From positions 29,154 to 44,554 of the forward strand of contig DCIG01000011.1 in the NCBI GenBank assembly GCA_002315855.1: a DNA stretch of 15,401 nucleotides, written 5' to 3'. This DNA comes from Lentisphaeria bacterium UBA1732. Its GTDB lineage: Bacteria > Verrucomicrobiota > Lentisphaeria > Victivallales > UBA1829. Of this stretch, positions 1-7,974 are shown piece by piece; position 1 is the stretch's first letter, and every line of letters starts with the position of its first letter. Made by a program: the position numbers and the translations under genes. Below the pieces are notes generated by a model, which saw nothing but the letters and a program-made list of their open reading frames with translations, ran no database searches and was not told where the DNA came from.

Positions 1-2
1 GC

Positions 3-1577
<1,575 letters not shown>

Positions 1578-1593
1578 CAACTGATTAATGCTT

Positions 1594-1628
1594 ACGGGAA
1601 GCGGCTCAAACTGCTTCCCGTTTTTTTT
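1594..1628 (+). terminator. Rho-independent terminator of the esterase gene
   Basis: Perfect 9-bp stem acgggaagc / gcttcccgt (1594-1602 with 1613-1621), 10-nt loop, followed directly by eight T. It starts 16 bases after the esterase stop codon. A textbook intrinsic terminator for plus-strand transcription. Confidence 0.92.
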
Positions 1629-1637
1629 AATCAAGAA

Positions 1638-1799
1638 TCTGTTTCAAAAGTTTTTGACGAAAGAAATTGACAAAGAATCTTCGCGCAGTTGTCGGGCGTA
1701 GTTTGAGGTGGTTGCAGTGAGGAAAGAAAACGCCGAAAATGCTGTCCGGCAAATGATGAAGAGATATTTCAATGTTTCCGGCAGAACTTCTGAAATCAG
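1638..1799 (-). repeat. Intergenic ~165-bp foldback repeat, copy A (inverted relative to B and C)
   Basis: Read on the minus strand this aligns with copies B (4919-5083) and C (13402-13565) over its length. Shared landmarks in order: gatttcagaagttctgccgg at one end, a central ttcggcg, cctcaaact, caactgcgcgaagattctt, and an end with acttttgaaac. The two ends are imperfect inverted repeats of each other. It lies 10 bp beyond the esterase terminator and about 390 bp upstream of hisH, and contains no convincing gene. The short open frames in it share peptide similarity with those in copy B only because the DNA is shared. Confidence 0.85.
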
Positions 1800-2192
1800 T
1801 ACGGTGGATAGACATCTTGTTTTTGCGAGGAGAAACAAAATGAATCGTTAAAAACAGGGAACAGACGAATGTTCAGATTATGGTTGTTAAGAGAAATCTG
1901 CCATTTTAGCAGACATTACGCAGATAAAAGCAGTTGGTTAAAAATTAAAGAGAAACAGAGAGGATTCCTGAAAATATCCATTCGTGCAAGAATAAAACTG
2001 AAAAAATTCGTAAAATCTTTTATAAGTTTTCTTGATTTTTGAGCAAGAAAAGAGTATTTTAAAAACTATCGTTTTTTCAGGACGCGTCTCGACTTTGGGG
2101 CAGGTGCGTCTTTCAATGTACCTCAGAATTTTCAAAAACTGTTCATGAGCCTTTTGGAAAGAATCTGAAATCCAATTTTCAGGAAAAAAGAA
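1800..2192. other. AT-rich gap upstream of hisH
   Basis: No gene is recognised here. The stretch is clearly more AT-rich than the flanking genes. It holds an 8-bp inverted repeat ttttcttg / caagaaaa (2027-2034 with 2044-2051), which overlaps the proposed hisH promoter, and an 8-bp palindrome gacgcgtc around 2081-2088. A minus-strand open frame crosses it but reads antisense through hisH and has no family features. Confidence 0.5.
2032..2060 (+). promoter_or_regulatory. Possible sigma-70-type promoter for hisHF
   Basis: TTGATT (2032-2037), 17-bp spacer, TATTTT (2055-2060). This would start transcription near 2067 and give a leader of about 125 nt before the hisH ATG. An 8-bp inverted repeat overlaps the -35 and spacer. 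In AT-rich DNA such matches occur by chance, so the call is tentative. Confidence 0.4.
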
Positions 2193-2771
2193 ATGCAATA
2201 CCCGAAAATAGCCGTGATTGACTACAAAGCCGGTAACCTCACCAGCGTTCGCAACGCGTTTGCATCCATTGGTGTGGACACCGTGATTACCCGCGACCCT
2301 GAAATTCTGTGCCGTGCGGAACGCATCGTGTTCCCCGGCGTCGGTGCAGCCGCAAGTGCAATGCAGAATTTGAAGGATTTTCACTTGATTGAGGTCATCC
2401 GCGAGCTGATTCTGTCCGGCAAACCGTTCCTTGGGATTTGTTTGGGGATGCAGATTCTTTTTGAACATTCCGAGGAGGACGGAGGTGTGGAACTGCTGGG
2501 CGTTCTGCCCGGGAAAGTGCGTCTTTTCCCGTCCATTCCGGGCTTCAAGGTGCCGGAAATCGGCTGGAATCAGGTGAACGGGGACAAGGAATATTACTTC
2601 GTTCACTCCTACTATGCCGAGCTGGGGCCCTATACCACGGGGGTTACCGAATATGCCGGGGTGAAGTTCACCGGCATCGTCAGGAAAGACCGCCTGATTG
2701 CCTGCCAGTTCCACCCTGAGAAGTCAGGTCGAATCGGGCTTGAATTTCTGAAGGAGTTTGTGCAATGCTGA
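2193..2771 (+). CDS. hisH: Imidazole glycerol phosphate synthase, glutamine amidotransferase subunit HisH
   Basis: Class I glutamine amidotransferase subunit of IGP synthase: it hydrolyses glutamine and channels ammonia to HisF in histidine biosynthesis. The 192-residue length is normal. The start region IAVIDYKAGN is typical of HisH, followed by the oxyanion-strand region FPGVGAA, the nucleophile elbow GICLGMQ with Cys83, and the QFHPEKSG motif giving His174 and Glu176, so the Cys-His-Glu triad is complete. ATG at 2193 is preceded by aggaaaa, a plausible ribosome binding site. The stop overlaps the start of hisF by 7 bp, matching translational coupling of two subunits needed in equal amounts. 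No other his genes lie in the window. Confidence 0.96.
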   Translation: MQYPKIAVIDYKAGNLTSVRNAFASIGVDTVITRDPEILCRAERIVFPGVGAAASAMQNLKDFHLIEVIRELILSGKPFLGICLGMQILFEHSEEDGGVELLGVLPGKVRLFPSIPGFKVPEIGWNQVNGDKEYYFVHSYYAELGPYTTGVTEYAGVKFTGIVRKDRLIACQFHPEKSGRIGLEFLKEFVQC

Positions 2772-3541
2772 CGAAACGTGTCATTCCCTGCTTGGATGTT
2801 TGTAAAGGTAAGGTAACAAAAGGGTTCCGCTTCAAAGACAACGTTGTTTTGGGCGATCCCGTGGAAATGGCCGTCATGTACTCGGAAAATGGTGCAGATG
2901 AGCTCGTTTTCTACGATATAACCGCATCCGCCGAGCACCGCCCGATTGATATTGGTATGGTGGAAGCCGTTGCGAAATCAGTACATATCCCATTTTCCGT
3001 TGGTGGCGGCATCTCCTCCTTGAACGACATGGAACGTGTGATCGGGGCAGGGGCGGAAAAGGTCTCTGTAAACTCACTTGCGGTACGGAAACCGGAAATC
3101 ATTCGAGATGGAGCACTTGCGTTTGGAAGACAGTGCATCGTGCTGGGAATGGACCCTGTCAGAAATGATTCACCGCGCTTCCCATCCGGTTATGAAGTAA
3201 CGACTTGCGGCGCAAGAGAACGCACCGGAATGGATGCTGTGGAGTGGGCGAAGCGCGCAGTTGAGCTCGGCGCAGGTGAAATCGTGGTCAATTCTGTGGA
3301 CGCAGACGGTACCAAAGAAGGATTTGAATTGAATATTACGCAAAAAATCGCGGAAGCGGTTGGTGTTCCTGTGGTTGCATCAGGAGGCGCGGGCAAGCCG
3401 TCCCACTTCGTTGAGGTGTTCCGCTCCACCTCAGCCGATGCCGCAATCGTGGCCGGAATCGTCCACAGCGGACTTTACAGCATTCTGGACATCAAGCTCG
3501 AAATGGAACGTGCGCATATTCCTGTAAGACTTCATTTCTGA
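2765..3541 (+). CDS. hisF: Imidazole glycerol phosphate synthase, cyclase subunit HisF
   Basis: TIM-barrel cyclase subunit of IGP synthase: it uses ammonia from HisH to convert PRFAR into imidazole glycerol phosphate and AICAR. The 258 residues match the family length. The start RVIPCLDV places the catalytic Asp at residue 11, and the second catalytic Asp is at 130 in GMDPVR, both at canonical positions. Phosphate-binding loops are clear: SVGGGI near 78-83 and ASGGAG in the C-terminal half, with GAGEIVVNSVDADGTK between. The sequence around Asp130 (GMDPVR) differs somewhat from the more usual IDAKR. Its start lies inside the end of hisH. It ends 19 bp from the convergent CDF gene with no clear terminator between them. 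Confidence 0.96.
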   Translation: MLTKRVIPCLDVCKGKVTKGFRFKDNVVLGDPVEMAVMYSENGADELVFYDITASAEHRPIDIGMVEAVAKSVHIPFSVGGGISSLNDMERVIGAGAEKVSVNSLAVRKPEIIRDGALAFGRQCIVLGMDPVRNDSPRFPSGYEVTTCGARERTGMDAVEWAKRAVELGAGEIVVNSVDADGTKEGFELNITQKIAEAVGVPVVASGGAGKPSHFVEVFRSTSADAAIVAGIVHSGLYSILDIKLEMERAHIPVRLHF

Positions 3542-3560
3542 AATATTTATAGAAAAATTC

Positions 3561-4697
3561 TTACACATATTCGGTTTCGATGGTCAAAATGACCTCAAAC
3601 TGAGGGTAAATTCCGTGCATGTACGAGAGAAAGTCCTGACGCAGTTTTTCCCAGTCTTTCAGGTCGTAGTCAACGATGAAATCACAGTACAGATGTCGTT
3701 GATCCGAGGAGAGATACAGCGCGTGCCAGCTTATAAGATGAGGGGTATTTCTCACAAATTCCGCTAAATCCTTGCGAATTGAATGGATACGCGATTCATC
3801 GTTGTTGATTGCATACATGCCGAAGACCATGGTTACGTTATACTTGTACATGATTTCGAGCTGGAGCGCGTGGATGATTTCGTAGACTTCGCCAATGGTT
3901 TTCCTGTGGTCGATTTCGAGGTTGACTGAGCCTGTGTAAGAGTTCGGACCATAGTTGTGCAGCCTCATGTCCACCGCATTGACCACGCCGTCCGTGGCGC
4001 GGATGAGGGAGAAAAGCTGGTCGGCAAGCTCCTTTTCGACGGGCTGACCAAGCAGGGCACCGACGGTGTCGCTCAGCACATTCCACGCCGTTTTCAGCAC
4101 GAAAAACGAGGTGATGATGCCCGCCCAGGCGTCAAGGGAAATGTGGAAGACAAGGAAGCAAAGTGAGCTCAAAATGGTTATGGCGGAGACGATGGAGTCG
4201 CTTCGGCTTTCCTCCCCGACGGCGACCAGAGCTTTCGACTGAACTTTTTTGCCCTGCGCAATCAGGTACAGCCCCATGGCAAGCTTGATACCGAGGGAAA
4301 AGATCAGAATCACCAGCGCAATTTTGTCGATTTTCAGCTCTTCGGGGCGGAGTACGAGTTGAACGGAGCTTTTCAGAATCTCGATGCCGGTGAGGAGAAT
4401 CAGGATGCCGATGACCAGCCCGGTCATGTATTCAATGCGGCCGTAGCCGAAGGGGTGTTTCCGTGTGGGGCGTTTTGCGGCAAGTTTGGTGCCGATCATC
4501 GTGAGCAGGCTGGTCGCCATATCCGACGCGTTGTTGATTCCCTCAGACACGATGGCGATTGAGCTTGTGGAAATACCAATGACGATTTTTATGCCCGACA
4601 GGAGCAGGTTTACGGCAATATTCAGCCACGATGACGCAAATATGATGCGGCTGCGCTGTGCGAGGCCGGAAGAAACAGATTGTTTTGAGCAGGTCAT
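3561..4697 (-). CDS. Cation diffusion facilitator transporter, Mn-type branch (MneP/MneS/MntE-like)
   Basis: Inner-membrane metal/proton antiporter, exporting divalent cations. About 378 residues from the ATG at 4697; a TTG three codons upstream in frame (4706) is an alternative start, and neither has a strong ribosome binding site. The N-terminal ~200 residues contain about six hydrophobic segments with the family motif HPFGYGRIEY (81-90). The TM2 metal site reads N55-x3-D59 and the TM5 site E163-x3-D167, where zinc transporters usually have H/D-x3-D; Asn in TM2 is characteristic of manganese exporters. The cytoplasmic tail (about 205-378) is roughly twice the usual length and looks like two ferredoxin-like dimerisation domains in tandem, the second near 315-378. 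The gene converges on hisF. Substrate Mn2+ is an inference. Confidence 0.88.
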   Translation of the reverse strand: MTCSKQSVSSGLAQRSRIIFASSWLNIAVNLLLSGIKIVIGISTSSIAIVSEGINNASDMATSLLTMIGTKLAAKRPTRKHPFGYGRIEYMTGLVIGILILLTGIEILKSSVQLVLRPEELKIDKIALVILIFSLGIKLAMGLYLIAQGKKVQSKALVAVGEESRSDSIVSAITILSSLCFLVFHISLDAWAGIITSFFVLKTAWNVLSDTVGALLGQPVEKELADQLFSLIRATDGVVNAVDMRLHNYGPNSYTGSVNLEIDHRKTIGEVYEIIHALQLEIMYKYNVTMVFGMYAINNDESRIHSIRKDLAEFVRNTPHLISWHALYLSSDQRHLYCDFIVDYDLKDWEKLRQDFLSYMHGIYPQFEVILTIETEYV

Positions 4698-4778
4698 GAG
4701 AAGCAACCCGAAAACGATGTTGTGAGCGAAGCAGAACAGAAACGAGGGATTCCATTTCGCTGAAAACGTTTGAAAAAA

Positions 4779-4801
4779 ATACCTGATAAAGATACCTGAT
4801 A
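4779..4801. repeat. Pair of 10-bp direct repeats upstream of the CDF gene
   Basis: atacctgata occurs at 4779-4788 and again at 4792-4801, a 13-bp period, about 85-105 bp upstream of the transporter start. Possibly a regulator site, but the spacing is not a clean helical turn and no promoter could be placed with confidence next to it. Confidence 0.4.
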
Positions 4802-4848
4802 TGTTTTAGAACATTCAGAATTTCTTCTGTTGTAGATAAACAATGCGT

Positions 4849-4892
4849 ACAAAAGCACATTGAGTATGGAATGCAGCCATTGTGCTTTTTGT
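4849..4892. other. Imperfect inverted repeat between the CDF gene and repeat copy B
   Basis: acaaaagcaca (4849-4859) pairs with tgtgctttttgt (4881-4892) with one extra T, leaving a loop of about 21 nt. It could be a weak terminator or a leader structure of the transporter mRNA. Direction is not decided by the sequence. Confidence 0.4.
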
Positions 4893-4918
4893 CCGCAAAA
4901 AAAAGAGCCTCAATCCGT

Positions 4919-5083
4919 GGAGCCGATTTCAAAAGTTCTGCCGGGTGCTTTGGAAGTCTCCTCGACATTTGCCGGAAGAGCGTCTTCGGCGGCGACTTGG
5001 AAAAAGCCGCCTCAAACTGCTCCCGCCAACTGCGAGAAGATTCTTTTCAAATCATTCCGTCAATGACTTTTGAAATCGGCTCC
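4919..5083 (+). repeat. Intergenic ~165-bp foldback repeat, copy B (best-preserved ends)
   Basis: A 165-bp element bounded by perfect 18-bp inverted repeats: ggagccgatttcaaaagt (4919-4936) and its exact reverse complement (5066-5083). Inside is a short hairpin, ggcggc / gccgcc, near the middle. It aligns with copies A and C along its length. No transposase is encoded and no flanking target duplication is visible. Its size and structure resemble a miniature inverted-repeat element (MITE) or a large REP-type element. It lies downstream of the lipoprotein gene and upstream of the CDF gene, so it could also act as a transcript-end hairpin. Confidence 0.9.
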
Positions 5084-5125
5084 TTTGATTATTCGGAAAG
5101 AGTTTTCTGACTGCATCAGAATGAA

Positions 5126-6010
5126 TTATTCGTCATAAGAATCCGTGATGGAGAACTTCTTCGGAAGCTCAAATTCGGAATCATCAAATTTCACATCCAT
5201 TTCAAAGTCAATAATCTCGCTGATGTCTTCTTTGTCGCCTACCGTAATGATTGTAACGGATGGCATGACCACACCTTCATAAAGTTTGAAATCTCTCGGC
5301 ACCGCGGAATAAAGGAGCTGAATTTCTCCGTCATCCGAGTAAAGGATTGTTTCCATTTTGGTGGTCAGGAATGTTTGTGCATTGACATACATGACGTATG
5401 GCGCGATTTGCGGGTTGTCGGCACGGCAGACAATCCGGTAATGGCGCGTTTTCCCGATATAAACACACGAAATCTCCGGATTGGGGAAAACATCCAGGAA
5501 TGTTTTGGACGGCTGGGTCATCATATTGAACATTTTTGTGAGCTCCAGACGGTGTCCCGTGATTTCCGTTGCCGTTTTCTTTTTGGGGTTAATATCCCAT
5601 GCTCTCCCGTCTTTGATGAGAAGCTGAGAGTTTGCCACGCCGTTTTTGCTTGTCGTCTGCATAAGGCTGTCCGGAGCACGGAATTTCAGCTCGCTTTCGC
5701 CTTCATCATGTTTGATTTTTTTCTGTTTCTGCCCGGTTTTTGAAATTTCGACAGCAGTTTCACGGTCAATCACGCGCTGGCGCAGCAGGAAGGTGCTGGA
5801 ATCTTTGAATTTTCCTTTCGGGTCGGTCGCCTTGTACATCTGTTTCGCGAGCTGTTCCGCAGAAATATCGGAAGGTTCGCAGACACTGTCAAGAGACAGA
5901 ATCGAATTGACTTCCTCATCGGTGAGTTTATTGGAAAAGCAGCCAGTGCAAAGGAGCAGAGCCGCAAACGCAGTTACAGCAGAAAAAAGAGCCAATTTGT
6001 GTTGTTTCAT
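5126..6010 (-). CDS. Lipoprotein with LolA/LolB-like fold
   Basis: 294 residues with a lipoprotein-type signal: MKQHKLALFS, then a hydrophobic stretch ending CTG-Cys24. The lipobox is slightly atypical, with Cys at -3. Residue +2 is Phe rather than Asp, so under the usual rule it would go to the outer membrane. The body has alternating beta-rich segments, including LKFRAPDSLM, DGRAWDINPKKKTATEI, a VMYVNAQTFLTTKME strand pair and a FELPKKF ending. These are typical of the outer-membrane lipoprotein-sorting (LolA/LolB/MucB-like) half-barrel that binds lipid acyl chains. Exact role is unknown; lipoprotein trafficking or envelope sensing are both possible. It has its own promoter (6072-6099), a leader of about 55 nt and a ribosome binding site gaggaaacac before the ATG. 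Copy B of the repeat lies 43 bp after the stop. Confidence 0.7.
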   Translation of the reverse strand: MKQHKLALFSAVTAFAALLLCTGCFSNKLTDEEVNSILSLDSVCEPSDISAEQLAKQMYKATDPKGKFKDSSTFLLRQRVIDRETAVEISKTGQKQKKIKHDEGESELKFRAPDSLMQTTSKNGVANSQLLIKDGRAWDINPKKKTATEITGHRLELTKMFNMMTQPSKTFLDVFPNPEISCVYIGKTRHYRIVCRADNPQIAPYVMYVNAQTFLTTKMETILYSDDGEIQLLYSAVPRDFKLYEGVVMPSVTIITVGDKEDISEIIDFEMDVKFDDSEFELPKKFSITDSYDE

Positions 6011-6071
6011 GTGTTTCCTCTTTCACATTCGGACTTTTATTAATTGTGTGAATCATTCATTTCGTTTAAGA

Positions 6072-6099
6072 AATATACCACGTTCTTGGCGGATTTCAA
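6072..6099 (-). promoter_or_regulatory. Sigma-70-type promoter of the lipoprotein gene
   Basis: On the minus strand: TTGAAA (6099-6094), 16-bp spacer ending in GTGG, then TATATT (6077-6072). The TG one base before the -10 makes an extended -10. The predicted start is near 6065, giving a leader of about 55 nt. The same architecture occurs upstream of the flavodoxin operon and the GH43 gene. Confidence 0.65.
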
Positions 6100-6238
6100 C
6101 AAGAAGACAGTTTTTTTTCAAAAAAAGATGAAGGATTCTCCAATTATATTCATCTTCGCGCAAGAATCAAGATGGAGAAAACCGTACAGAAATATCGTAC
6201 CTGCTTTTTTGTATGATATTCTCCCGGAAAATCGATAC

Positions 6239-6274
6239 AAAAAAACTCCGGCAATTCTCACAGCCGCCGGAGTT
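6239..6274 (-). terminator. Rho-independent terminator of the GH43 gene
   Basis: Perfect 9-bp stem aactccggc / gccggagtt (6244-6252 with 6266-6274), 13-nt loop, followed on the minus strand by a run of T (seven A at 6239-6245 on the plus strand, partly within the stem). It begins 22 bp after the GH43 stop codon. Confidence 0.9.
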
Positions 6275-6295
6275 TTCGGGACTGTCTGGAAAGGC

Positions 6296-7657
6296 TTACT
6301 TGAACTGCACCCAGTCAACGTGCATCAGGATGCCATCGGGCATCGTAACGAAAAGATTATGCACGCCCTTGAGCTGTTTCAGCACAGCGGCGGACGCATC
6401 CTGCCATTCGTCTTTTGCCGTAATCGGAATTTTGGCAATCAGTTCGCCATCCACAGCATCGGCGTGAAATTCGATGGTTCCACTGCCGCCGACGCGGGCG
6501 AAAACATGGACAATGGCGGTGGACAGGTCTTTTTCACCGAAATCCACGCGGTCGTATTCAATCCAGATCGGACGGCGGTAGTTGTCTTTGTTGCGGAACA
6601 CGGTTTTCCAGCCGGCGAACGGGTCTTCGGTGCGGTTGTATTCGACCCAAACATGATTGGAGTCGCCGATGGCGGAATAGCGGTCAATCTGAATCTTATT
6701 GGTTGCGGGAGTGATGCCCACGCCGCGCTGAGTCGGCACGATCTGCTTGATGGTCCCGTCCTCATTGAATGTCAGATATTCGGCACAGATGGAGCGGTTT
6801 ACGTCATGTTCGCGGCAGTAATCATTGTGGTGGTAGAAGAAATACCACTGCCCCTTGTATTCCACCACGGAGTGATGATTGGTCCAGCAGTCGGTATTCT
6901 GCTCCATGATTTTGCCTTTGTATTCAAACGGCCCCATCGGGCTGTCACCCATGCAATAGCAGATGCACTCGGTGTTCCGCTCGCACCACGGGAACGAATA
7001 GTAGTATTTCCCGTTGCGCTTGAACATAAACGGTCCCTCTTTCAGTCCGTTTCTCGGCACATTGTGCTGGACCGTAACGACTTCGGAATCCAGTTCCAGC
7101 ATATTATCTTTGAGTTTTGCCACCACGAGCGCGTTGCCCTGTCCCTGCCAGGTCAGATACGGAGTGCCGTCGTCATCAATGAAGATGCACGGGTCGATGC
7201 CGTTCACGCCGGGAATGGGCTTTTCCTGAGCCACATACGGGCCTTCGGGTTTGTCAGCCACAGCCACGCCCACCGCATTGCGTCCGTCTTTCTGGTGTGC
7301 GGGGAAATAGAAATAGTATTTTCCGTTTTTGTAATTGCAGTCCGGAGCCCACATGGAATAGCTGTTTCCATCCACCCACGGCACTTCTTTCTGGTCCACG
7401 ATTACGCCGTGATCGGTCCAGTCGAAGAGATTTTCGGACGAATACACATGGTAGTCCGCCATGTTGAAGCCCTTTTTCGCGCGGGAGCCCGCAGGTGCCG
7501 GAATATCATGGGACGGGAATACGTACATTCTGCCGTTGAAAACATGGGCAGACGGGTCGGCGGAGAAAGCTCCGGAGAAGAGGGGGTTTTCTGCAAATGC
7601 CGGGCTCACGACGGCGGCAGCGATTGCCGTTATGCAAATGGTTTTGTTCAGTTTCAT
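6296..7657 (-). CDS. Secreted family 43 glycoside hydrolase with C-terminal CBM6-like module
   Basis: Probable arabinofuranosidase/xylosidase-type enzyme acting outside the cytoplasm on arabinoxylan or related polymers. Residues 1-22 form a signal peptide (MKLNKTIC..., cleavage likely after AFA). Residues about 25-312 form the five-bladed beta-propeller with all three GH43 acids: Asp34 (SADPSAH, base), Asp155 (GIDPCIF, pKa modulator) and Glu207 (LKEGPFM, acid). Residues about 320-453 fit a CBM6 carbohydrate-binding module (IWIEYDRVDFGE ... FARVGGSGTIEFHAD ... HVDWVQF). Length 453 is normal for this two-domain form. ATG at 7657 follows aggattcaagca, with AGGA as ribosome binding site. It has its own promoter and terminator, so it is monocistronic. 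The exact substrate cannot be told from sequence alone. Confidence 0.92.
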   Translation of the reverse strand: MKLNKTICITAIAAAVVSPAFAENPLFSGAFSADPSAHVFNGRMYVFPSHDIPAPAGSRAKKGFNMADYHVYSSENLFDWTDHGVIVDQKEVPWVDGNSYSMWAPDCNYKNGKYYFYFPAHQKDGRNAVGVAVADKPEGPYVAQEKPIPGVNGIDPCIFIDDDGTPYLTWQGQGNALVVAKLKDNMLELDSEVVTVQHNVPRNGLKEGPFMFKRNGKYYYSFPWCERNTECICYCMGDSPMGPFEYKGKIMEQNTDCWTNHHSVVEYKGQWYFFYHHNDYCREHDVNRSICAEYLTFNEDGTIKQIVPTQRGVGITPATNKIQIDRYSAIGDSNHVWVEYNRTEDPFAGWKTVFRNKDNYRRPIWIEYDRVDFGEKDLSTAIVHVFARVGGSGTIEFHADAVDGELIAKIPITAKDEWQDASAAVLKQLKGVHNLFVTMPDGILMHVDWVQFK

Positions 7658-7713
7658 TGCTTGAATCCTGTAGATTGAAATGTTTTGTTTTCAGGGGGCG
7701 CATCTGTGCACGA

Positions 7714-7733
7714 TGAACACCGTTTCACGTTCA
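7714..7733. promoter_or_regulatory. Possible operator in the GH43 leader
   Basis: TGAAC N10 GTTCA inverted repeat (7714-7718 and 7729-7733), just downstream of the predicted transcription start. A second partial half site, ggaacacc, follows at 7734-7741. This is a plausible place for a sugar-responsive repressor, but the arms are only 5 bp. Confidence 0.3.
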
Positions 7734-7762
7734 GGAACACCCCTTAAATATTTCCCTGAAAT

Positions 7763-7790
7763 ACAATAGCATCTTTTTCCGTCAATTCAA
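7763..7790 (-). promoter_or_regulatory. Probable sigma-70-type promoter of the GH43 gene
   Basis: Minus strand TTGAAT (7790-7785), 16-bp spacer, TATTGT (7768-7763), with a TG one base before the -10. An overlapping alternative, TTGACG with 16 bp to TATTTC, lies five bases further downstream. Either gives a leader of about 95-100 nt. The rest of the 7658-7974 gap holds the terminator at 7904-7926 and no gene. Confidence 0.55.
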
Positions 7791-7903
7791 CCCCATTTCC
7801 ACATCTCCATAAAAAAAAACCGCTTTTTTTTGAAAACTTCTTTTCCAAGAATGCTTCCGCTCCATTCTGAATACCACAGGGAGGTGTACCAAGCTCGAAA
7901 AGT

Positions 7904-7926
7904 GCCTGAAAACGTCTTTTTCAGGC
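7904..7926 (-). terminator. Hairpin downstream of the alcohol dehydrogenase gene
   Basis: Perfect 9-bp stem gcctgaaaa / ttttcaggc (7904-7912 with 7918-7926) with a 5-nt loop, 48 bp after the adh stop. On the minus strand it is followed by acttttcg, only a weak T tract. It probably ends the flavodoxin-to-dehydrogenase unit, although a clean U run is missing. Confidence 0.65.
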
Positions 7927-7974
7927 TTTCAGAAGCCAGTCAAAAACTTTATCATTGACTTCGGGCAGGGGGCT

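Noticed and set aside
1938..2714. Minus-strand open frame across the hisH leader and hisH
   Set aside because: Antisense to hisH with an AT-rich low-complexity end; no family signal.
4860..5110. Small open frames inside repeat copies A (about 1627-1838) and B (about 4860-5110) with shared peptides such as PTARRFF
   Set aside because: Considered as a small conserved protein, but the shared peptides occur because the DNA repeats; copy C breaks the frame early and ribosome binding sites are absent. Better explained as a non-coding repeat.
6095..6180. Possible fourth, degenerate copy of the ~165-bp repeat (minus strand gcgcgaagat ... gttgaaatc)
   Set aside because: Only about a dozen bases match at each of two landmarks, the spacing is too long, and the other half of the element is missing. 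It also overlaps the lipoprotein promoter, whose TTGAAA explains part of the match.
6044..7678. Long plus-strand open frame (544 codons) running opposite the GH43 gene
   Set aside because: It is the antisense of a full-length GH43 with signal peptide, catalytic acids and CBM6; its translation is rich in His/Val with no family features. The opening arises from the codon bias of the real gene.
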